A DNA stretch of 53,066 nucleotides from Synechococcus sp. CS-1328 (GCF_025128095.1 NZ_JAHLYT010000050.1:1-53066), one strand, 5' to 3'; counted from the first letter of the stretch, positions 1 through 10,418 are shown. Notes: generated by a model from the sequence alone, not told the origin. Numbers and translations are program-made.

Positions 1-150
1 CAAATGCCGCAACCGATCTCAAGAGCCAGGCGTCACCGAAGCAAGATTGCCTTTGAGACCATTCCGAGACCGGATTGGGCGTTGGCGCGGAGAGAGTTGG
101 TTCGTTTTGCTCGAAACGGCCTATGTGCAACAGGCTCCTAGGGTCGCGCC

Positions 151-246
151 ATGGACAGCTTTCTCTGGGCCCTGCAGTTCGGCGGTCTCACCATCGCGCT
201 GGTGGGCCTGCGGCGGGAGCGGTGGCTGGCGGGGCGGCGTCGATAG
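151..246 (+). CDS. possible small membrane protein, 31 aa
   Basis: An ATG frame of 31 codons ends 22 bases before the next gene. Residues 4-20 are largely hydrophobic (FLWALQFGGLTIALVGL) and the tail is arginine-rich, which is the layout of a single-span small membrane protein with a basic cytoplasmic end. I recognise no family. A frame this short can be open by chance in GC-rich DNA, so this is only a candidate. Confidence 0.3.
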   Translation: MDSFLWALQFGGLTIALVGLRRERWLAGRRR

Positions 247-268
247 GGTGAATCGAGCAGGTGGCCCG

Positions 269-1105
269 ATGAGCGACGAACCCCGTTGGAACTCCCGGCC
301 GGGCAGTGGGCGGCGCGGCGATGACCCGCTGGAGCAGCGGCTGGATCGTTGGGTGAACGCGGGACGGCAACTGGTGGATGGCGTGTCCGGGGCTCGCCCT
401 GGCTCGCGTCCGTCAGGGCGTGGAGCCACCCCCCGAGCCGGTTCACGGCCACGCCTCGACAACCTGGGCCGCTGGATGGGCGACAAGCTCGACTGGCTGC
501 TCGACGACAACGACGACGACTGGCGCGAACCCTGGGAACAGAACGACCGCGGCGGCAGCGACCCCAGAACAGCTCAGCCGTCAGCGGCCCAGGCGTCGTG
601 GCCGTCACCACGCTCTCGTGAGGAACCCTCAACCCGTTGGCGTTCCGGCTCCGGAGCATCCAGCGGCGGATCGTTCAACGCCGAACCCTTCAATGCCGAA
701 CCGTTGAACAGCGAATCTTTCAACACCGAACCCTCCAGGGCTGGACATTCCAACCGGGGAGGCGCCAGCCCTGGGCAGGTCAGCGGTGGTCGGCGCCCCC
801 TCGACGCGATCTCCCGGCGCCAACGGACTGGTGGATCCGCCGGCAGCGACCCGCGGATCGCCAGCTCCGCTCTGCGCTCCGCGGAGTCCGTCGACTCCCG
901 ATCCGGCCAGGCCAGGCCAGCCGAGCCCAGACCGGCCAGGAGCGGACCAGACACCCAGGAGGACTGGCCCGATCAAACCGACTTCAGCCTGCCCCGCTGG
1001 CAGCGTCCCAGCGGCGGCGGCACGACGCCTATGGCTCCCACGGCTCCGATCGAGCCGGAAGCGGGCGGGCGGCCATTGCCCCGCTCCAGCCGTCGCCGGC
1101 CATAG
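269..1105 (+). CDS. hypothetical protein with conserved acidic/aromatic N-terminal block and low-complexity tail
   Basis: The frame is open from position 47, but the ATG at 269 is preferred because the recognisable protein begins there (MSDEPRWNSR) and the codons before it read as non-coding. Two short blocks look constrained: residues 20-36 (LEQRLDRWVNAGRQLVD) and 63-90 (LDNLGRWMGDKLDWLL followed by a run of Asp and Trp). The rest is Ser/Pro/Gly/Arg-rich and probably disordered. At about 673-737 the DNA carries four imperfect 15-base repeats that give successive copies of an F-N-x-E-P unit. No enzyme motif, signal peptide or membrane segment is visible. The function is unknown. The block resembles hypothetical proteins of picocyanobacteria, which is a recollection and not a search result. 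Confidence 0.6.
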   Translation: MSDEPRWNSRPGSGRRGDDPLEQRLDRWVNAGRQLVDGVSGARPGSRPSGRGATPRAGSRPRLDNLGRWMGDKLDWLLDDNDDDWREPWEQNDRGGSDPRTAQPSAAQASWPSPRSREEPSTRWRSGSGASSGGSFNAEPFNAEPLNSESFNTEPSRAGHSNRGGASPGQVSGGRRPLDAISRRQRTGGSAGSDPRIASSALRSAESVDSRSGQARPAEPRPARSGPDTQEDWPDQTDFSLPRWQRPSGGGTTPMAPTAPIEPEAGGRPLPRSSRRRP

Positions 1106-1164
1106 AGCTGGCCAAGCGGCGTCCATCCCCCTGCTTAGCCTGAACCTGTACTGGCGCAGAGATC

Positions 1165-1686
1165 ATGAGCAGTCTGGTGGTGGTGAGCTTCCCGAAGGTC
1201 GAGGAGGCCGAGCAGGTCCGCCGGGAGCTGGTGGACATCCAGCGGGAGCAACTGATCTCCCTGGAGGATGCCGTGGTGGTGGAGCACGACGCGGAAGGCC
1301 AGGTGCATCTGCGCCAGGCGATCAACCTTGCCGCCGCCGGCGCCCTGGGCGGCGGCTTCTGGGGCACCCTGGTGGGTCTGCTCTTCCTCAATCCCCTGCT
1401 CGGCGCCGCCGTGGGCGCCGGGGTGGGCGCCGCCTCCGGGTCCCTGTCGGATCTGGGCATCAACGACGGCTTCATGCGCGAACTGGGCGAAACCCTGCCC
1501 AAGGGCAGTGCCGCCCTGTGCCTGCTGTTGCGGGAGGCCACGCCGGATCGGGTGATCGAGCGCCTGCGCACCCACGCGCCCCACGCCAAGCTGCTGCGCA
1601 CCAACCTCAGCCACACCGACGAAGACCATCTGCGCGAGCTGCTCGACAAGGCCAGCAAGCAGGCCGAGGCCCTGCGGCTGGCCTGA
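1165..1686 (+). CDS. DUF1269-family protein with glycine-zipper membrane segment
   Basis: This 173-residue protein starts at ATG 1165 with MSSLVVVSFPKVEEAEQV, the typical opening of the DUF1269 family, and has a central glycine-rich hydrophobic stretch at about residues 55-98 (GALGGGFWGTLVGLLFLNPL and onwards). The glycine spacing suggests a helical hairpin that inserts in or packs against a membrane. The C-terminal half (about 100-173) is a predicted alpha/beta domain containing LLREATPDRVIERL. Family members are small membrane-associated proteins of unknown function found widely in bacteria. A strong hairpin follows the stop, so the gene is probably a single transcription unit ending there. 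Confidence 0.8.
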   Translation: MSSLVVVSFPKVEEAEQVRRELVDIQREQLISLEDAVVVEHDAEGQVHLRQAINLAAAGALGGGFWGTLVGLLFLNPLLGAAVGAGVGAASGSLSDLGINDGFMRELGETLPKGSAALCLLLREATPDRVIERLRTHAPHAKLLRTNLSHTDEDHLRELLDKASKQAEALRLA

Positions 1687-1698
1687 GTTTCGCGCGGC

Positions 1699-1730
1699 AC
1701 CCCTGGCATGGGCAGGATCGTGCCAGGGGT
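1699..1730. terminator. hairpin between convergent genes, likely bidirectional terminator
   Basis: A perfect 10-base inverted repeat (ACCCCTGGCA and TGCCAGGGGT) encloses a 12-base loop. It lies 12 bases after the DUF1269 stop and 19 bases after the stop of the convergent minus-strand gene. No long T run follows on the plus strand, so factor-independent efficiency is uncertain. Confidence 0.65.
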
Positions 1731-1749
1731 CTGGCAAAGACTTTCCCAG

Positions 1750-2271
1750 CTACCTGAGGCTCTCGCGTCGACCAGCCTTGCGCTGACCCTTGCGCTGCGG
1801 GTCGCCAGGACGCTGCGGGGGCTGAACCCGGAAGCTGGAGCCGAGCTGGCACAGGGCCAGGTTCACGGGCCGCACCAGCTCCTGGGGCAGTTCTCTGGCC
1901 ATCTCCTCTGCCGAGGTGCTGATCCCCGGAGCGCCCAGCTGCAGGGCACTGAGCAGATCGGCCCAGAGCGAAACCAGGGAGCGCTGGGCCATGGGCATCA
2001 GACCATCACGCTCCAGCACCGCGGCGCAACCCTGGCGGCTCCAGAGGGCGCTGTGATGGTGGTGGCGAGGCGGGCCCATCACGGCCAGACCGAGCCGCAA
2101 GGCCTCCACGGTGGGCTCGCCGCTGCGCTCCCTCAGGCCAGCCGCCACCAGGATGCGCCCCGTCTGCACGGCCGAAACGCCATAGAGGCGACCGAGGTCG
2201 GTGAGGCTGAGCCATTCCACGGCCGGGCTGGGAGAGGGCAGGCCACTGCGCCGGGAGTGAGAGCTGGCCAT
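1750..2271 (-). CDS. conserved hypothetical protein, possible HTH-like N-terminus
   Basis: The ATG at 2271 (MASSHSRRSG) is chosen over one 13 codons upstream because it starts nearer the compact domain. The 173-residue product has VEWLSLTDLGRLYGVSAVQT, which reads like a helix-turn-helix start (a tyrosine-containing turn between two helices), then TVEALRLGLAV and a histidine-rich stretch before ALWSRQGCAAVLER. The C-terminus is Gln/Arg-rich and basic. No catalytic motif, signal peptide or transmembrane helix is seen. It may be a cyanobacterial DNA-binding or adaptor protein, but this rests only on the HTH-like pattern. The 185-base region upstream (2272-2456) is comparatively AT-rich and should contain its promoter. 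Confidence 0.6.
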   Translation of the reverse strand: MASSHSRRSGLPSPSPAVEWLSLTDLGRLYGVSAVQTGRILVAAGLRERSGEPTVEALRLGLAVMGPPRHHHHSALWSRQGCAAVLERDGLMPMAQRSLVSLWADLLSALQLGAPGISTSAEEMARELPQELVRPVNLALCQLGSSFRVQPPQRPGDPQRKGQRKAGRRESLR

Positions 2272-2456
2272 GGCGGCATCGATCAGGATGGCCACATGCT
2301 CCGACCGCAACGCAGGACGTCAATCTGTCAACAACAAACAGTGACAAGGCGTTACCAACTTCACAAAGCGTTGTGTCCAAGGATTCTGATTGACCTCAGG
2401 ACGGTCGGCTCCAGGGGCGCCGCCTGCAGAGGCCGCCGACATCAGGACGACCGGCA

Positions 2457-3128
2457 TCAGAGGCGGTGAACCAGCCTCGGGGCGACAGGGGGATGGCTGG
2501 GTATCGCGACGGAGGATCCAACCGCCGGGGTGCCGGCGGGCCCGAGCCAGCGCTCCAGCAAGGGAGAGAACACCTCACGGATCACGGTCAGCTCCTGACC
2601 ACCGCGGAAGAAGCGGTAGTGGCGGCTCCAGAACGGACCCTCCACCCCGAAGCCCTGCTCCAGCCAGGGAGCCTCCACCCGGGCCAGACCATCGACCTCG
2701 CGGAACAGCTCCGCCCGGTTGGTGGTGAGGCTGCGCCAGATCGGCAGGCGACGGTCCTGGAGATGGGCTTCCGCCTCCGCCTGATTCCACCAGCTCTCGG
2801 CCCAGGCCAGGGTATGGACGCCGCAGCGCAGCCACACCTGGCGGCGCAACAGGGGGAGGGCCAGTTCCGCCACCTCCGCCGGAGGAGAGGCACCGGCGGG
2901 AAGTTCAGGCTCGGCCGCCATGGCGATCAGCTCCACCTGCACCGGTGCACCGGTGAGCAGCTGCAGATGGCGGGTCGGGCTGCCATCACCGAGCAACAGC
3001 AACTTCCAGGGTCCGCTCAGGGGCTGGGCTGCGGCGGCATCCAGTCCCGCCGTCGCCTCGACCACGTCCTGGTACGGGGCCTGCCAGAGGATCCGAGGCG
3101 AGGGCAGCAACGCAGCGGACCCAGTCAT
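2457..3128 (-). CDS. chorismate lyase (DUF98/chorismate pyruvate-lyase family)
   Basis: The 223-residue protein has the features of the cyanobacterial chorismate lyase family, which releases pyruvate from chorismate to give 4-hydroxybenzoate, the head-group precursor of plastoquinone. Visible landmarks are RQVWLRCG at about residue 96, WRSLTTNRAELFREV in the middle, and FWSRHYRFFRGGQELTVIRE near the C-terminus, where the arginine and the glutamate in VIREVFSP fit the conserved active-site positions of the fold. The length is close to the usual 180-220 residues, with a Pro/Ser-rich tail. It appears to be monocistronic. The reaction is inferred from family membership. Confidence 0.8.
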   Translation of the reverse strand: MTGSAALLPSPRILWQAPYQDVVEATAGLDAAAAQPLSGPWKLLLLGDGSPTRHLQLLTGAPVQVELIAMAAEPELPAGASPPAEVAELALPLLRRQVWLRCGVHTLAWAESWWNQAEAEAHLQDRRLPIWRSLTTNRAELFREVDGLARVEAPWLEQGFGVEGPFWSRHYRFFRGGQELTVIREVFSPLLERWLGPAGTPAVGSSVAIPSHPPVAPRLVHRL

Positions 3129-3282
3129 GCACAGCCTCCGGCCCGGATAGTCAGCCTAGGCAGCAGCTTCGATCTACCGCGCTGTCCCTGAGCGGGGCGC
3201 TGGCCTGCCGCGGAGCGCCTCAACAGGGGAGCGCCTCAACACAGGCCACCCATCGCTGACGCGACAGTGCGCCAGAGCAGAG

Positions 3283-4449
3283 TCAGAAACCGCTGCTGAT
3301 GCTGATGCGGCGTTGCTGGCCGCCACGCTCAATCACGGCGCTGTCGCCGGTGGCGGAACGCAATCGCCAGCCAGTGCCACCGATCGACTCGCCCACTCCA
3401 GCCGTGGTGGAGGTGCCGCCCATCTGGAAGATGGCCGAACCGCCCCGCCCGGGCACCTGCACCACACCCACCAGCTGGGGAGCATCCCCACCGCCACCTC
3501 CGTCGGAGGACCCTGCACTGGCAGTCGCCACCTGGGCAGATCCACCTCCGCCGCCACTGGAGGCCGGGGCAGGGCTGGCAATCGAAGAGCTCACGGGCAC
3601 CCTCAGCGGCGCGGCAGCCGGAGCACCGCCCTGGGGCAACGTGGCCAGCTCCTCCATCCAGGGCTCCTCGGGTGGCGGCGGCGGCAGGGAGGCGCTGACT
3701 CCCTCCTCGGCGGCGGCACCAGGCTTGCCCTCGGCACCTGCGGTGGCGCCAGCTGGAGCAGTGGCGGCCGGACCCAGGGCCCGAAGCCGCTCCACCAGCA
3801 GCAGATTGCGTTCCTGACGCAGAGCCTGCTGGGTGGCGTTCCAATGGCCGAGCAGGAGCAACGAACTGGCCCCCATCAGCAGGCAGGTACCGGCAAAACC
3901 GGCCAGCGCCATGCCCGGGCGCTCACTGACCCAGTCGCCGAGCTGGCGGTGCCAGGGGATCCGGGTGGACACCACCGCACTCGGCACCACCACACGGCGA
4001 CCATGTGCCGCCGGGGGCTCAGCGACAGGCTGGTGGTGCGGCTGCGGTGGCTCCGGGGCCAGCGGCGGCGCGGCGGCCATCGGCGGTGCAGCCGCCACGG
4101 AGGCTGCCGCGGCCATGGGGGCTGCAACGGCCATCGGCGCTGTGGCAGGTTCTGAAGACACCGGAGTCTGAATTCCAGTCGCCATGGCCTGCATCGCAGT
4201 GCCCACGGCCTGCTCGGCAGCCATCGGCGACGACGACGCAGGAACTCCGGTGGCACCAAGCGCCGCTGCGGCGAAGGCCGTGGCCTGGGGCGCCTCCAAT
4301 GTGGCAGTGCTGAACGCCGATCCGGCCACGGGCGTGTCGCACAACTCCACCTCGATCGTGGGAGCCGGATCGAAGACCCGGTTGAGGAGTTGATCGGCCT
4401 TGAGCTCCCAGTAGGCCCGGGAGGTGGGAATGCCTCGACGGGGCGACAC
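3283..4449 (-). CDS. GspC/PilP-like single-span envelope protein
   Basis: The protein has 388 residues and probably starts at GTG 4449, 9 bases after mnmG, so the two are likely cotranscribed. In order it has a conserved N-terminal stretch (ELKADQLLNRVFDPAPTIEV, residues 16-35), a long Ala/Pro-rich linker (40-155), one transmembrane helix at about 179-201 (GMALAGFAGTCLLMGASSLL), a short charged helix (QQALRQERNLLLVERLRAL), a second disordered linker with poly-Gly and poly-Pro, and a small C-terminal domain at 324-388 (PQLVGVVQVPGRGGSAIFQM to the end). A cytoplasmic tail, one span and a small beta domain tethered by a linker resemble GspC or PilP pilus/secretion components. This is a structural analogy; no other secretion gene lies nearby. 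Confidence 0.6.
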   Translation of the reverse strand: MSPRRGIPTSRAYWELKADQLLNRVFDPAPTIEVELCDTPVAGSAFSTATLEAPQATAFAAAALGATGVPASSSPMAAEQAVGTAMQAMATGIQTPVSSEPATAPMAVAAPMAAAASVAAAPPMAAAPPLAPEPPQPHHQPVAEPPAAHGRRVVVPSAVVSTRIPWHRQLGDWVSERPGMALAGFAGTCLLMGASSLLLLGHWNATQQALRQERNLLLVERLRALGPAATAPAGATAGAEGKPGAAAEEGVSASLPPPPPEEPWMEELATLPQGGAPAAAPLRVPVSSSIASPAPASSGGGGGSAQVATASAGSSDGGGGGDAPQLVGVVQVPGRGGSAIFQMGGTSTTAGVGESIGGTGWRLRSATGDSAVIERGGQQRRISISSGF

Positions 4450-4458
4450 GCGTGCGTC

Positions 4459-6504
4459 TCAGAAAGAGCGCCCTAACGTACCGGCCTTCTCCGGAGTTGA
4501 CGAGGCGGAGTGGGACGGTGCGGCGGCCGCCTCACGACGCTTGCTCAGCTCGAGCCAGAGCAGCAACGCCGTCACGTCCGCCGGACTCACCCCGGGAATA
4601 CGGGCCGCCTGGCCGAGGCTGAGGGGCTGAATCGCCGCCAGCTTCTCGCGGGCCTCGCGGGAGAGGGTGGCGATGGCGGCGTACTCCAGGTCGGCGGGGA
4701 TCGAACGATGCTCCTGCCGTTTCACCTGGTCGATCTGCTGCTGCTGGCGGGCCAGATAGCCGCTGTATTTGATGTCGATCTCGGCAGCTTCCCGCACCAC
4801 GGCCGGCAGCTCCGGATCGGCGAGCCCATGGCGCACCAGGGCGGTGGCATGGAAACCGGGCCGGCGCAACAGATCAGCCAGCAGGATCGATCCCTTGATC
4901 GGCGCACCGGTTTCGGCCTCCACCGCCGCCGCGGCCGGATCGCTCCCCTTGAGGCGCACGGTCTCGAGCCGACGCTTCTCGGCCACGATCGCCTCCTGCT
5001 TGCGCTCGTAGATCGCCCAGCGGCGGTCGTCGATCAGGCCCAGCTCGCGGCCCAGGGGAGTGAGGCGACGGTCGGCGTTGTCGCCGCGCAGCACCAGGCG
5101 GTATTCACTGCGGCTGGTGAGCACCCGGTAGGGCTCGCGCAGATCCTTGGTGACCAGGTCGTCGATCAAGGTGCCGATGTAGCTGCCTTCACGGGGCACA
5201 TGCACCGGCTCCTGGCCGCGCAGCCGCCGGGCCGCGTTGAGGCCGGCCACCAAGCCCTGGGCCGCGGCCTCCTCGTAGCCGGTGGTGCCGTTGAGCTGGC
5301 CGGCGCTGAACAGCCCCGCGATCCGCTTGGTCTCAAGCGAAGGCTTCAGCTGGGTGGCCGGGAGGTAGTCGTAGTCCACGGCGTAGGCGGGCCGCAGCAT
5401 CACGCACTGCTCCAGCCCCGGCAGGGTGCGCAGCAACTGCAGCTGCAGGCGCTCAGGCAGCCCGGTGGAAAAGCCCTGGATGTAGAGCTCCGGTGTGTCG
5501 CGGCCCTCCGGCTCCAGAAAGATCTGGTGGCTGTCCTTATCGGCGAAGCGCACGATCTTGTCCTCGATCGAGGGGCAATAACGCGGGCCGGTGCTGTCGA
5601 GGAAGCCGCCGTAGATGGGGGTGAGGTGGAGGTTGTCGCGGATCAGCTGATGGGTGGCCGCCGTGGTGCGGGTGAGGTGGCAACTCATCGGCTCGCCGCT
5701 CACCCAGGCGGCGGGATCGAAGGAGAAGAAGCGGTCGTGGGCATCGCTCGGCTGCTCCTCCAGCTGATCGAGGGCCACGCTGCGGCGATCGACCCGGGCC
5801 GGGGTGCCGGTCTTGAGGCGATCGGTGCGGAAGCCGAGGGCCTGCAGGGCTTCGGTGAGGCCTTCGGCGGCCTGCTCTCCGGCGCGTCCGGCCGACATCG
5901 ACTGGTTGCCCACCCAGATCTGCCCCCCCAGGAAGGTGCCGGTGGTAAGAACCACGGCACCGGCTTCATAGGTGCTGCCGAAGTAGGTGCGCACCCCCAA
6001 GATGTGTCCGATGGGGCCACTGATCGGGCCGCCGATGGAGCCACCGATAGGGCCGCTGCCGTGAGAAGCGGCTGGCGGCTGGGTCTGGCCGCTCTCCAGT
6101 TCCACCTCCAGACCCGTGACCATCGCCTCGCGCAGGTGCAGGTTGGGGGTGTGCTGCAACAGCTGCAGCATCTGGCGGGCGTACTGGCGCTTGTCGGTCT
6201 GGGCGCGCAGGGCCCAGACCGCCGGGCCGCGGCTGGCATTGAGCACCCGTTTCTGCAGGGCCGTGGCATCGGCCAGGCGACCGATCACGCCGCCGAGAGC
6301 ATCCACCTCGTGCACCAGCTGGCTCTTGGCGGGCCCGCCCACCGCCGGATTGCAGGGCTGCCAGGCGATCCGATCCAGGTTGAGGCTGAACAGCGCTGTG
6401 GACAGCCCCAGCCGCGCCGCCGTGATCGCCGCCTCGCAGCCCGCATGGCCGCCGCCCACCACGATCACGTCGAAGGATTCGGTGGGGGGAGCGGAGAAAG
6501 CCAT
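4459..6504 (-). CDS. mnmG: tRNA uridine-5-carboxymethylaminomethyl modification enzyme MnmG (GidA)
   Basis: MnmG is the FAD- and NADH-dependent partner of MnmE in modifying U34 of certain tRNAs. The 681-residue protein opens with the FAD dinucleotide-binding motif [12 protein letters not shown] (residues 16-25) and contains the family signatures [51 protein letters not shown] and [19 protein letters not shown], plus the C-terminal helical domain ([17 protein letters not shown]). It is about 40 residues longer than usual. Part of the excess is a Gly/Ile/Pro repeat at residues 148-167 ([20 protein letters not shown]), encoded by imperfect 12-base repeats, and the C-terminus is extended. It lies upstream of the GspC-like gene. 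Confidence 0.97.
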   Translation of the reverse strand: MAFSAPPTESFDVIVVGGGHAGCEAAITAARLGLSTALFSLNLDRIAWQPCNPAVGGPAKSQLVHEVDALGGVIGRLADATALQKRVLNASRGPAVWALRAQTDKRQYARQMLQLLQHTPNLHLREAMVTGLEVELESGQTQPPAASHGSGPIGGSIGGPISGPIGHILGVRTYFGSTYEAGAVVLTTGTFLGGQIWVGNQSMSAGRAGEQAAEGLTEALQALGFRTDRLKTGTPARVDRRSVALDQLEEQPSDAHDRFFSFDPAAWVSGEPMSCHLTRTTAATHQLIRDNLHLTPIYGGFLDSTGPRYCPSIEDKIVRFADKDSHQIFLEPEGRDTPELYIQGFSTGLPERLQLQLLRTLPGLEQCVMLRPAYAVDYDYLPATQLKPSLETKRIAGLFSAGQLNGTTGYEEAAAQGLVAGLNAARRLRGQEPVHVPREGSYIGTLIDDLVTKDLREPYRVLTSRSEYRLVLRGDNADRRLTPLGRELGLIDDRRWAIYERKQEAIVAEKRRLETVRLKGSDPAAAAVEAETGAPIKGSILLADLLRRPGFHATALVRHGLADPELPAVVREAAEIDIKYSGYLARQQQQIDQVKRQEHRSIPADLEYAAIATLSREAREKLAAIQPLSLGQAARIPGVSPADVTALLLWLELSKRREAAAAPSHSASSTPEKAGTLGRSF

Positions 6505-6575
6505 GAAAGAAATGTATGGCGCCTGCCACCACTGCGGGGCGCGGGCGAGCTGCCGGCAGCTGAACCGCTGAAACT

Positions 6576-7493
6576 TCAGCCGATCAGCGCGCGGGCGTGG
6601 TGGCGCAGATGGTCGTCGATGAAGCTGGCTATGAAGAAGTAGCTGTGGTCGTAGCCCTGCTGGAGGCGCAGCTCCAGTGGCTGGCCCGCGGCCCTGCAGG
6701 CGGTTTCGAGGTCGTGGGGTCGCAGCTGCTCAGCCAGGAAGGGATCAGCCGTGCCCTGATCCACCAGCAACGGCAGCAGCTCCCCGTCAGGGCCCCGCAG
6801 GGTGGTGCCGGTTTCGAGCAGGGCACAGGTGTCCCAGGCGGCCCATGGGGCCGGATCGGAGCCGAGCAGATGGCCGAACGCCTTGCGGCCCCAGGGGCAG
6901 AGGCTGGGATGGGCGATCGGCGCGAAGGCCGACACGGAGGCATAGCGGCCCGGATGGCGCAGGCCACAGACCAGGGCCCCATGGCCGCCCATCGAATGGC
7001 CGGTGAGGCCGCGCCGATCGGAGCGGATCGGCAGCTTCGCCTCCAGCAGGGCCGGCAACTCCTCGACCACATAGCTGTGCATCCGGTAATGGCGGCTCCA
7101 GGGCTCGGCGGAGGCATCGGCATAGAAGCCGGCGCCATGACCGAAATCCCAGCCGCCATCGGGATCGCCTGGCACCTCAGGGCCGCGGGGGCTGGTGTCG
7201 GGCAACACCAGGGCCAGGCCCAGCTCCGCCGCCAGCCGCTGGGCGCCGGCCTTCTGGCTGGCGTTCTCATCGGTGCAGGTGAGGCCCGACAGCCAATACA
7301 CAGCCGGCACGGAATCGCCGGCAAGGGCCTGGGGGGGCAGGAACACGCCGAACACCATCGCGCAGTCGAGCTGGCGGGAGTGGTGCCGGTAGCGGCGATG
7401 GGCACCACCGAAACAACGGGTCTCACTGAGCAGGGCGAGCGCTGACTCTGCGGGGAAAGACGCCTGGGGAGGAGATCCTGCGGGTGATGTCAT
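6576..7493 (-). CDS. fghA: S-formylglutathione hydrolase
   Basis: The enzyme hydrolyses S-formylglutathione to formate and glutathione, the last step of glutathione-dependent formaldehyde oxidation. The frame is open further upstream, but the ATG at 7493 gives the family-length protein (305 residues) and starts 11 bases after the stop of frmA, so the pair forms an operon. Visible features are the oxyanion region [21 protein letters not shown], the nucleophile elbow [13 protein letters not shown] and the C-terminal catalytic histidine region [11 protein letters not shown]. It is a cytoplasmic alpha/beta hydrolase of the esterase D group. A roughly 20-residue N-terminal tail before the core is probably non-essential. 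Confidence 0.93.
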   Translation of the reverse strand: MTSPAGSPPQASFPAESALALLSETRCFGGAHRRYRHHSRQLDCAMVFGVFLPPQALAGDSVPAVYWLSGLTCTDENASQKAGAQRLAAELGLALVLPDTSPRGPEVPGDPDGGWDFGHGAGFYADASAEPWSRHYRMHSYVVEELPALLEAKLPIRSDRRGLTGHSMGGHGALVCGLRHPGRYASVSAFAPIAHPSLCPWGRKAFGHLLGSDPAPWAAWDTCALLETGTTLRGPDGELLPLLVDQGTADPFLAEQLRPHDLETACRAAGQPLELRLQQGYDHSYFFIASFIDDHLRHHARALIG

Positions 7494-7504
7494 GGTGCAG
7501 CCGA

Positions 7505-8638
<1,134 letters not shown>

Positions 8639-8732
8639 TCATCCTCGCGTGGGGCCAGTGCCTGGGGCGAGCCATGCAGCCGCCGTCGGTCAAGCGCGCG
8701 ATCAGCCGCATCGGTCAGCCGCGTCGGGTCGG

Positions 8733-10379
8733 TCAGCCGTCGTCGGTGAACTCGTACCAGGCCGCCAGCAACTGATAGGCGGCATTGCGGCGAATCCAGC
8801 GGGCCGCGTCGCCGCCCTGATCGGGATGCCAGTGCATCAGATTCCGCCGCCAGGTGGCCCGCACCACGATCCAGGAGCTGCCGGGCACGACCCCAAGCTC
8901 CTCACAGGCCTCCTGATAGCTGCTCAGGAAAGGATTGGCGCCACGCCCGCCGGAGGGTTGCAGATCGTCGTTGCGCGCTGCCGCGAAGGCCATCTGCTCC
9001 AGCCGATCCACCTGTTGCTGGGCCGCCTCGTTGAGTTGCAGGGCCCTGGCCGCCGCCTCCCGGGCCTGCCCCACCCGTTCGCTCACCACGGTTTCGATCT
9101 GATCGACACGCTGACGAGCCGAGGCCACCGCCGCCAGGGCCTGGGCGTGAGCGTCCTGCAGGCCGGCCAGCTCGGCGGCCACCCTGCCCTCCACCTGCTG
9201 ACGGGCCTGCTGCGCCTGCTGGATCTGCTGCTCCATCTCGTCCAGGCGGGCCGCCACCGCCTCCTGCTCAGACACAGACCCCGCCTGGATGCGCTCGGCC
9301 GTGACCAGAGCGGCGCTGGCCTGCTCACGGGCACTGATCAAGCCGGTGGACTGGGCCTGCTGGAACGCCTCCAACAACCTCTGGGCGTCGTGGCGCTGCG
9401 CCAGCAGACCGCCGGCGATCTGCTCCACCTGGGCCAGAGCCGCCTCCGCCGTGGTGAGCGCCCCGCCAGCCTGCTGCGATCGGTTGGCGAGAGCCGTCTG
9501 CAGATCGGCAGCCACCTGCAGGCGCGCCGCTTCCGCCTCGGCAAGCTGGTGCTCTAGGGCCGTCAGGCGCGTGGCCAGGAGCTCCACGGCGGAGTCATCC
9601 CGGCGGTGCAGCTCCCGGGCCACCATCACGGCCTGATGCGCTTCGGCGCGGACCTGGGCCAACTGGTTGTCCTGGCTCTGAACCAGCTGGCGCTGCTGCT
9701 GGCTGATCTGGCTCAGCTGCTCCTCCAGGCTGGCGGCGATCCGATCGACGCTCAGCTGGGCGGTGCGCGCCAGCTGCAGGGCATCACCGGCGGGGCCCGT
9801 TCCCCTGGTGAGCACACTCTCCAGGTCGGCTTCCGCCCGCGAGCGGGCCTCGCGGCTCTGCTGCAGCAGCTGTTCCAGTTCACTGATCCGGGTGGCCGCC
9901 CGCGCAGCGGCCTGTTCCCTGCGGGCTTCAGCCGCCTGGGCGGAGGCCAGCGCCGCCGCCGTTTCGCTCCTCGCCGCACTCAGCTGCAGCTCGGCCTCGG
10001 CGGCGCTGGCTGCCAGCGCCTGCTCCGCCGCCTGCGACTGCTTAGCCGCAAGGCTGAGGTCGTTCCTGAGCTGCGGCGGCGTGGTGATCCCGGCGGGGCG
10101 GGACGGCATTCCGGCGTAGGGCACGGAACCTTGACGCCGCTGCCGAGCGGGCCCTCCCCGCGGCGTGCGCAGCAGCACCACCCCGAAGCCGGCGAAGACC
10201 ACCGGCGACACCAGCACCCAATAGGTATCGCGGCTGAGTTCCTGGTTGCCTTCCCGGGACGCCTGCTGGCCGCGGAACAGGATCAGGGCGAACAGCACCG
10301 CACCGAGCAGCAGGCTGAACAGGCCGATCGACTGACGCTCGCTCAGGCCCCCGGGGGGCTTGCTGCCGGTTGGGGGCAT
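8733..10379 (-). CDS. membrane-anchored coiled-coil protein with C-terminal J-like domain
   Basis: The 548-residue protein has two N-terminal transmembrane helices (about residues 17-35, SIGLFSLLLGAVLFALILF, and 52-67, YWVLVSPVVFAGFGVV). A very long Ala/Gln/Glu-rich coiled coil follows (about 105-460). At the C-terminus (about 480-548) is a J-like module: YQEACEELGVVPGSSWIVV, then ATWRRNLMHWHPDQGGD with an intact HPD tripeptide, then AYQLLAAWYEF. HPD is the motif by which J-proteins stimulate Hsp70 (DnaK), so a DnaK-recruiting membrane scaffold is the natural inference. The J-module sits at the end of the protein, unlike classical DnaJ. It could alternatively act in cell-envelope or division organisation. 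No partner gene is adjacent. Confidence 0.75.
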   Translation of the reverse strand: MPPTGSKPPGGLSERQSIGLFSLLLGAVLFALILFRGQQASREGNQELSRDTYWVLVSPVVFAGFGVVLLRTPRGGPARQRRQGSVPYAGMPSRPAGITTPPQLRNDLSLAAKQSQAAEQALAASAAEAELQLSAARSETAAALASAQAAEARREQAAARAATRISELEQLLQQSREARSRAEADLESVLTRGTGPAGDALQLARTAQLSVDRIAASLEEQLSQISQQQRQLVQSQDNQLAQVRAEAHQAVMVARELHRRDDSAVELLATRLTALEHQLAEAEAARLQVAADLQTALANRSQQAGGALTTAEAALAQVEQIAGGLLAQRHDAQRLLEAFQQAQSTGLISAREQASAALVTAERIQAGSVSEQEAVAARLDEMEQQIQQAQQARQQVEGRVAAELAGLQDAHAQALAAVASARQRVDQIETVVSERVGQAREAAARALQLNEAAQQQVDRLEQMAFAAARNDDLQPSGGRGANPFLSSYQEACEELGVVPGSSWIVVRATWRRNLMHWHPDQGGDAARWIRRNAAYQLLAAWYEFTDDG

Positions 10380-10418
10380 GGCGGCGACCAGGTGTGCACA
10401 ACGATAGGAACCTCAGGC

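Noticed and set aside
7..20. 14-base match between the window start and the IS at about 52536
   Set aside because: Matches of this length are expected by chance in 53 kb; flanks do not match.
3216..3245. Short direct repeat GGAGCGCCTCAACA
   Set aside because: Two copies in a non-coding gap with no pairing or regulatory pattern.
4510..6642. 710-codon open frame opposite mnmG
   Set aside because: It is a shadow of mnmG, repetitive in Leu/Gly/Ala/His with no domain.
8700..8740. Repeated TCGGTCAGCCG units between frmA and the J-domain gene
   Set aside because: Only two short exact copies (8711, 8729); too little to define a repeat family.
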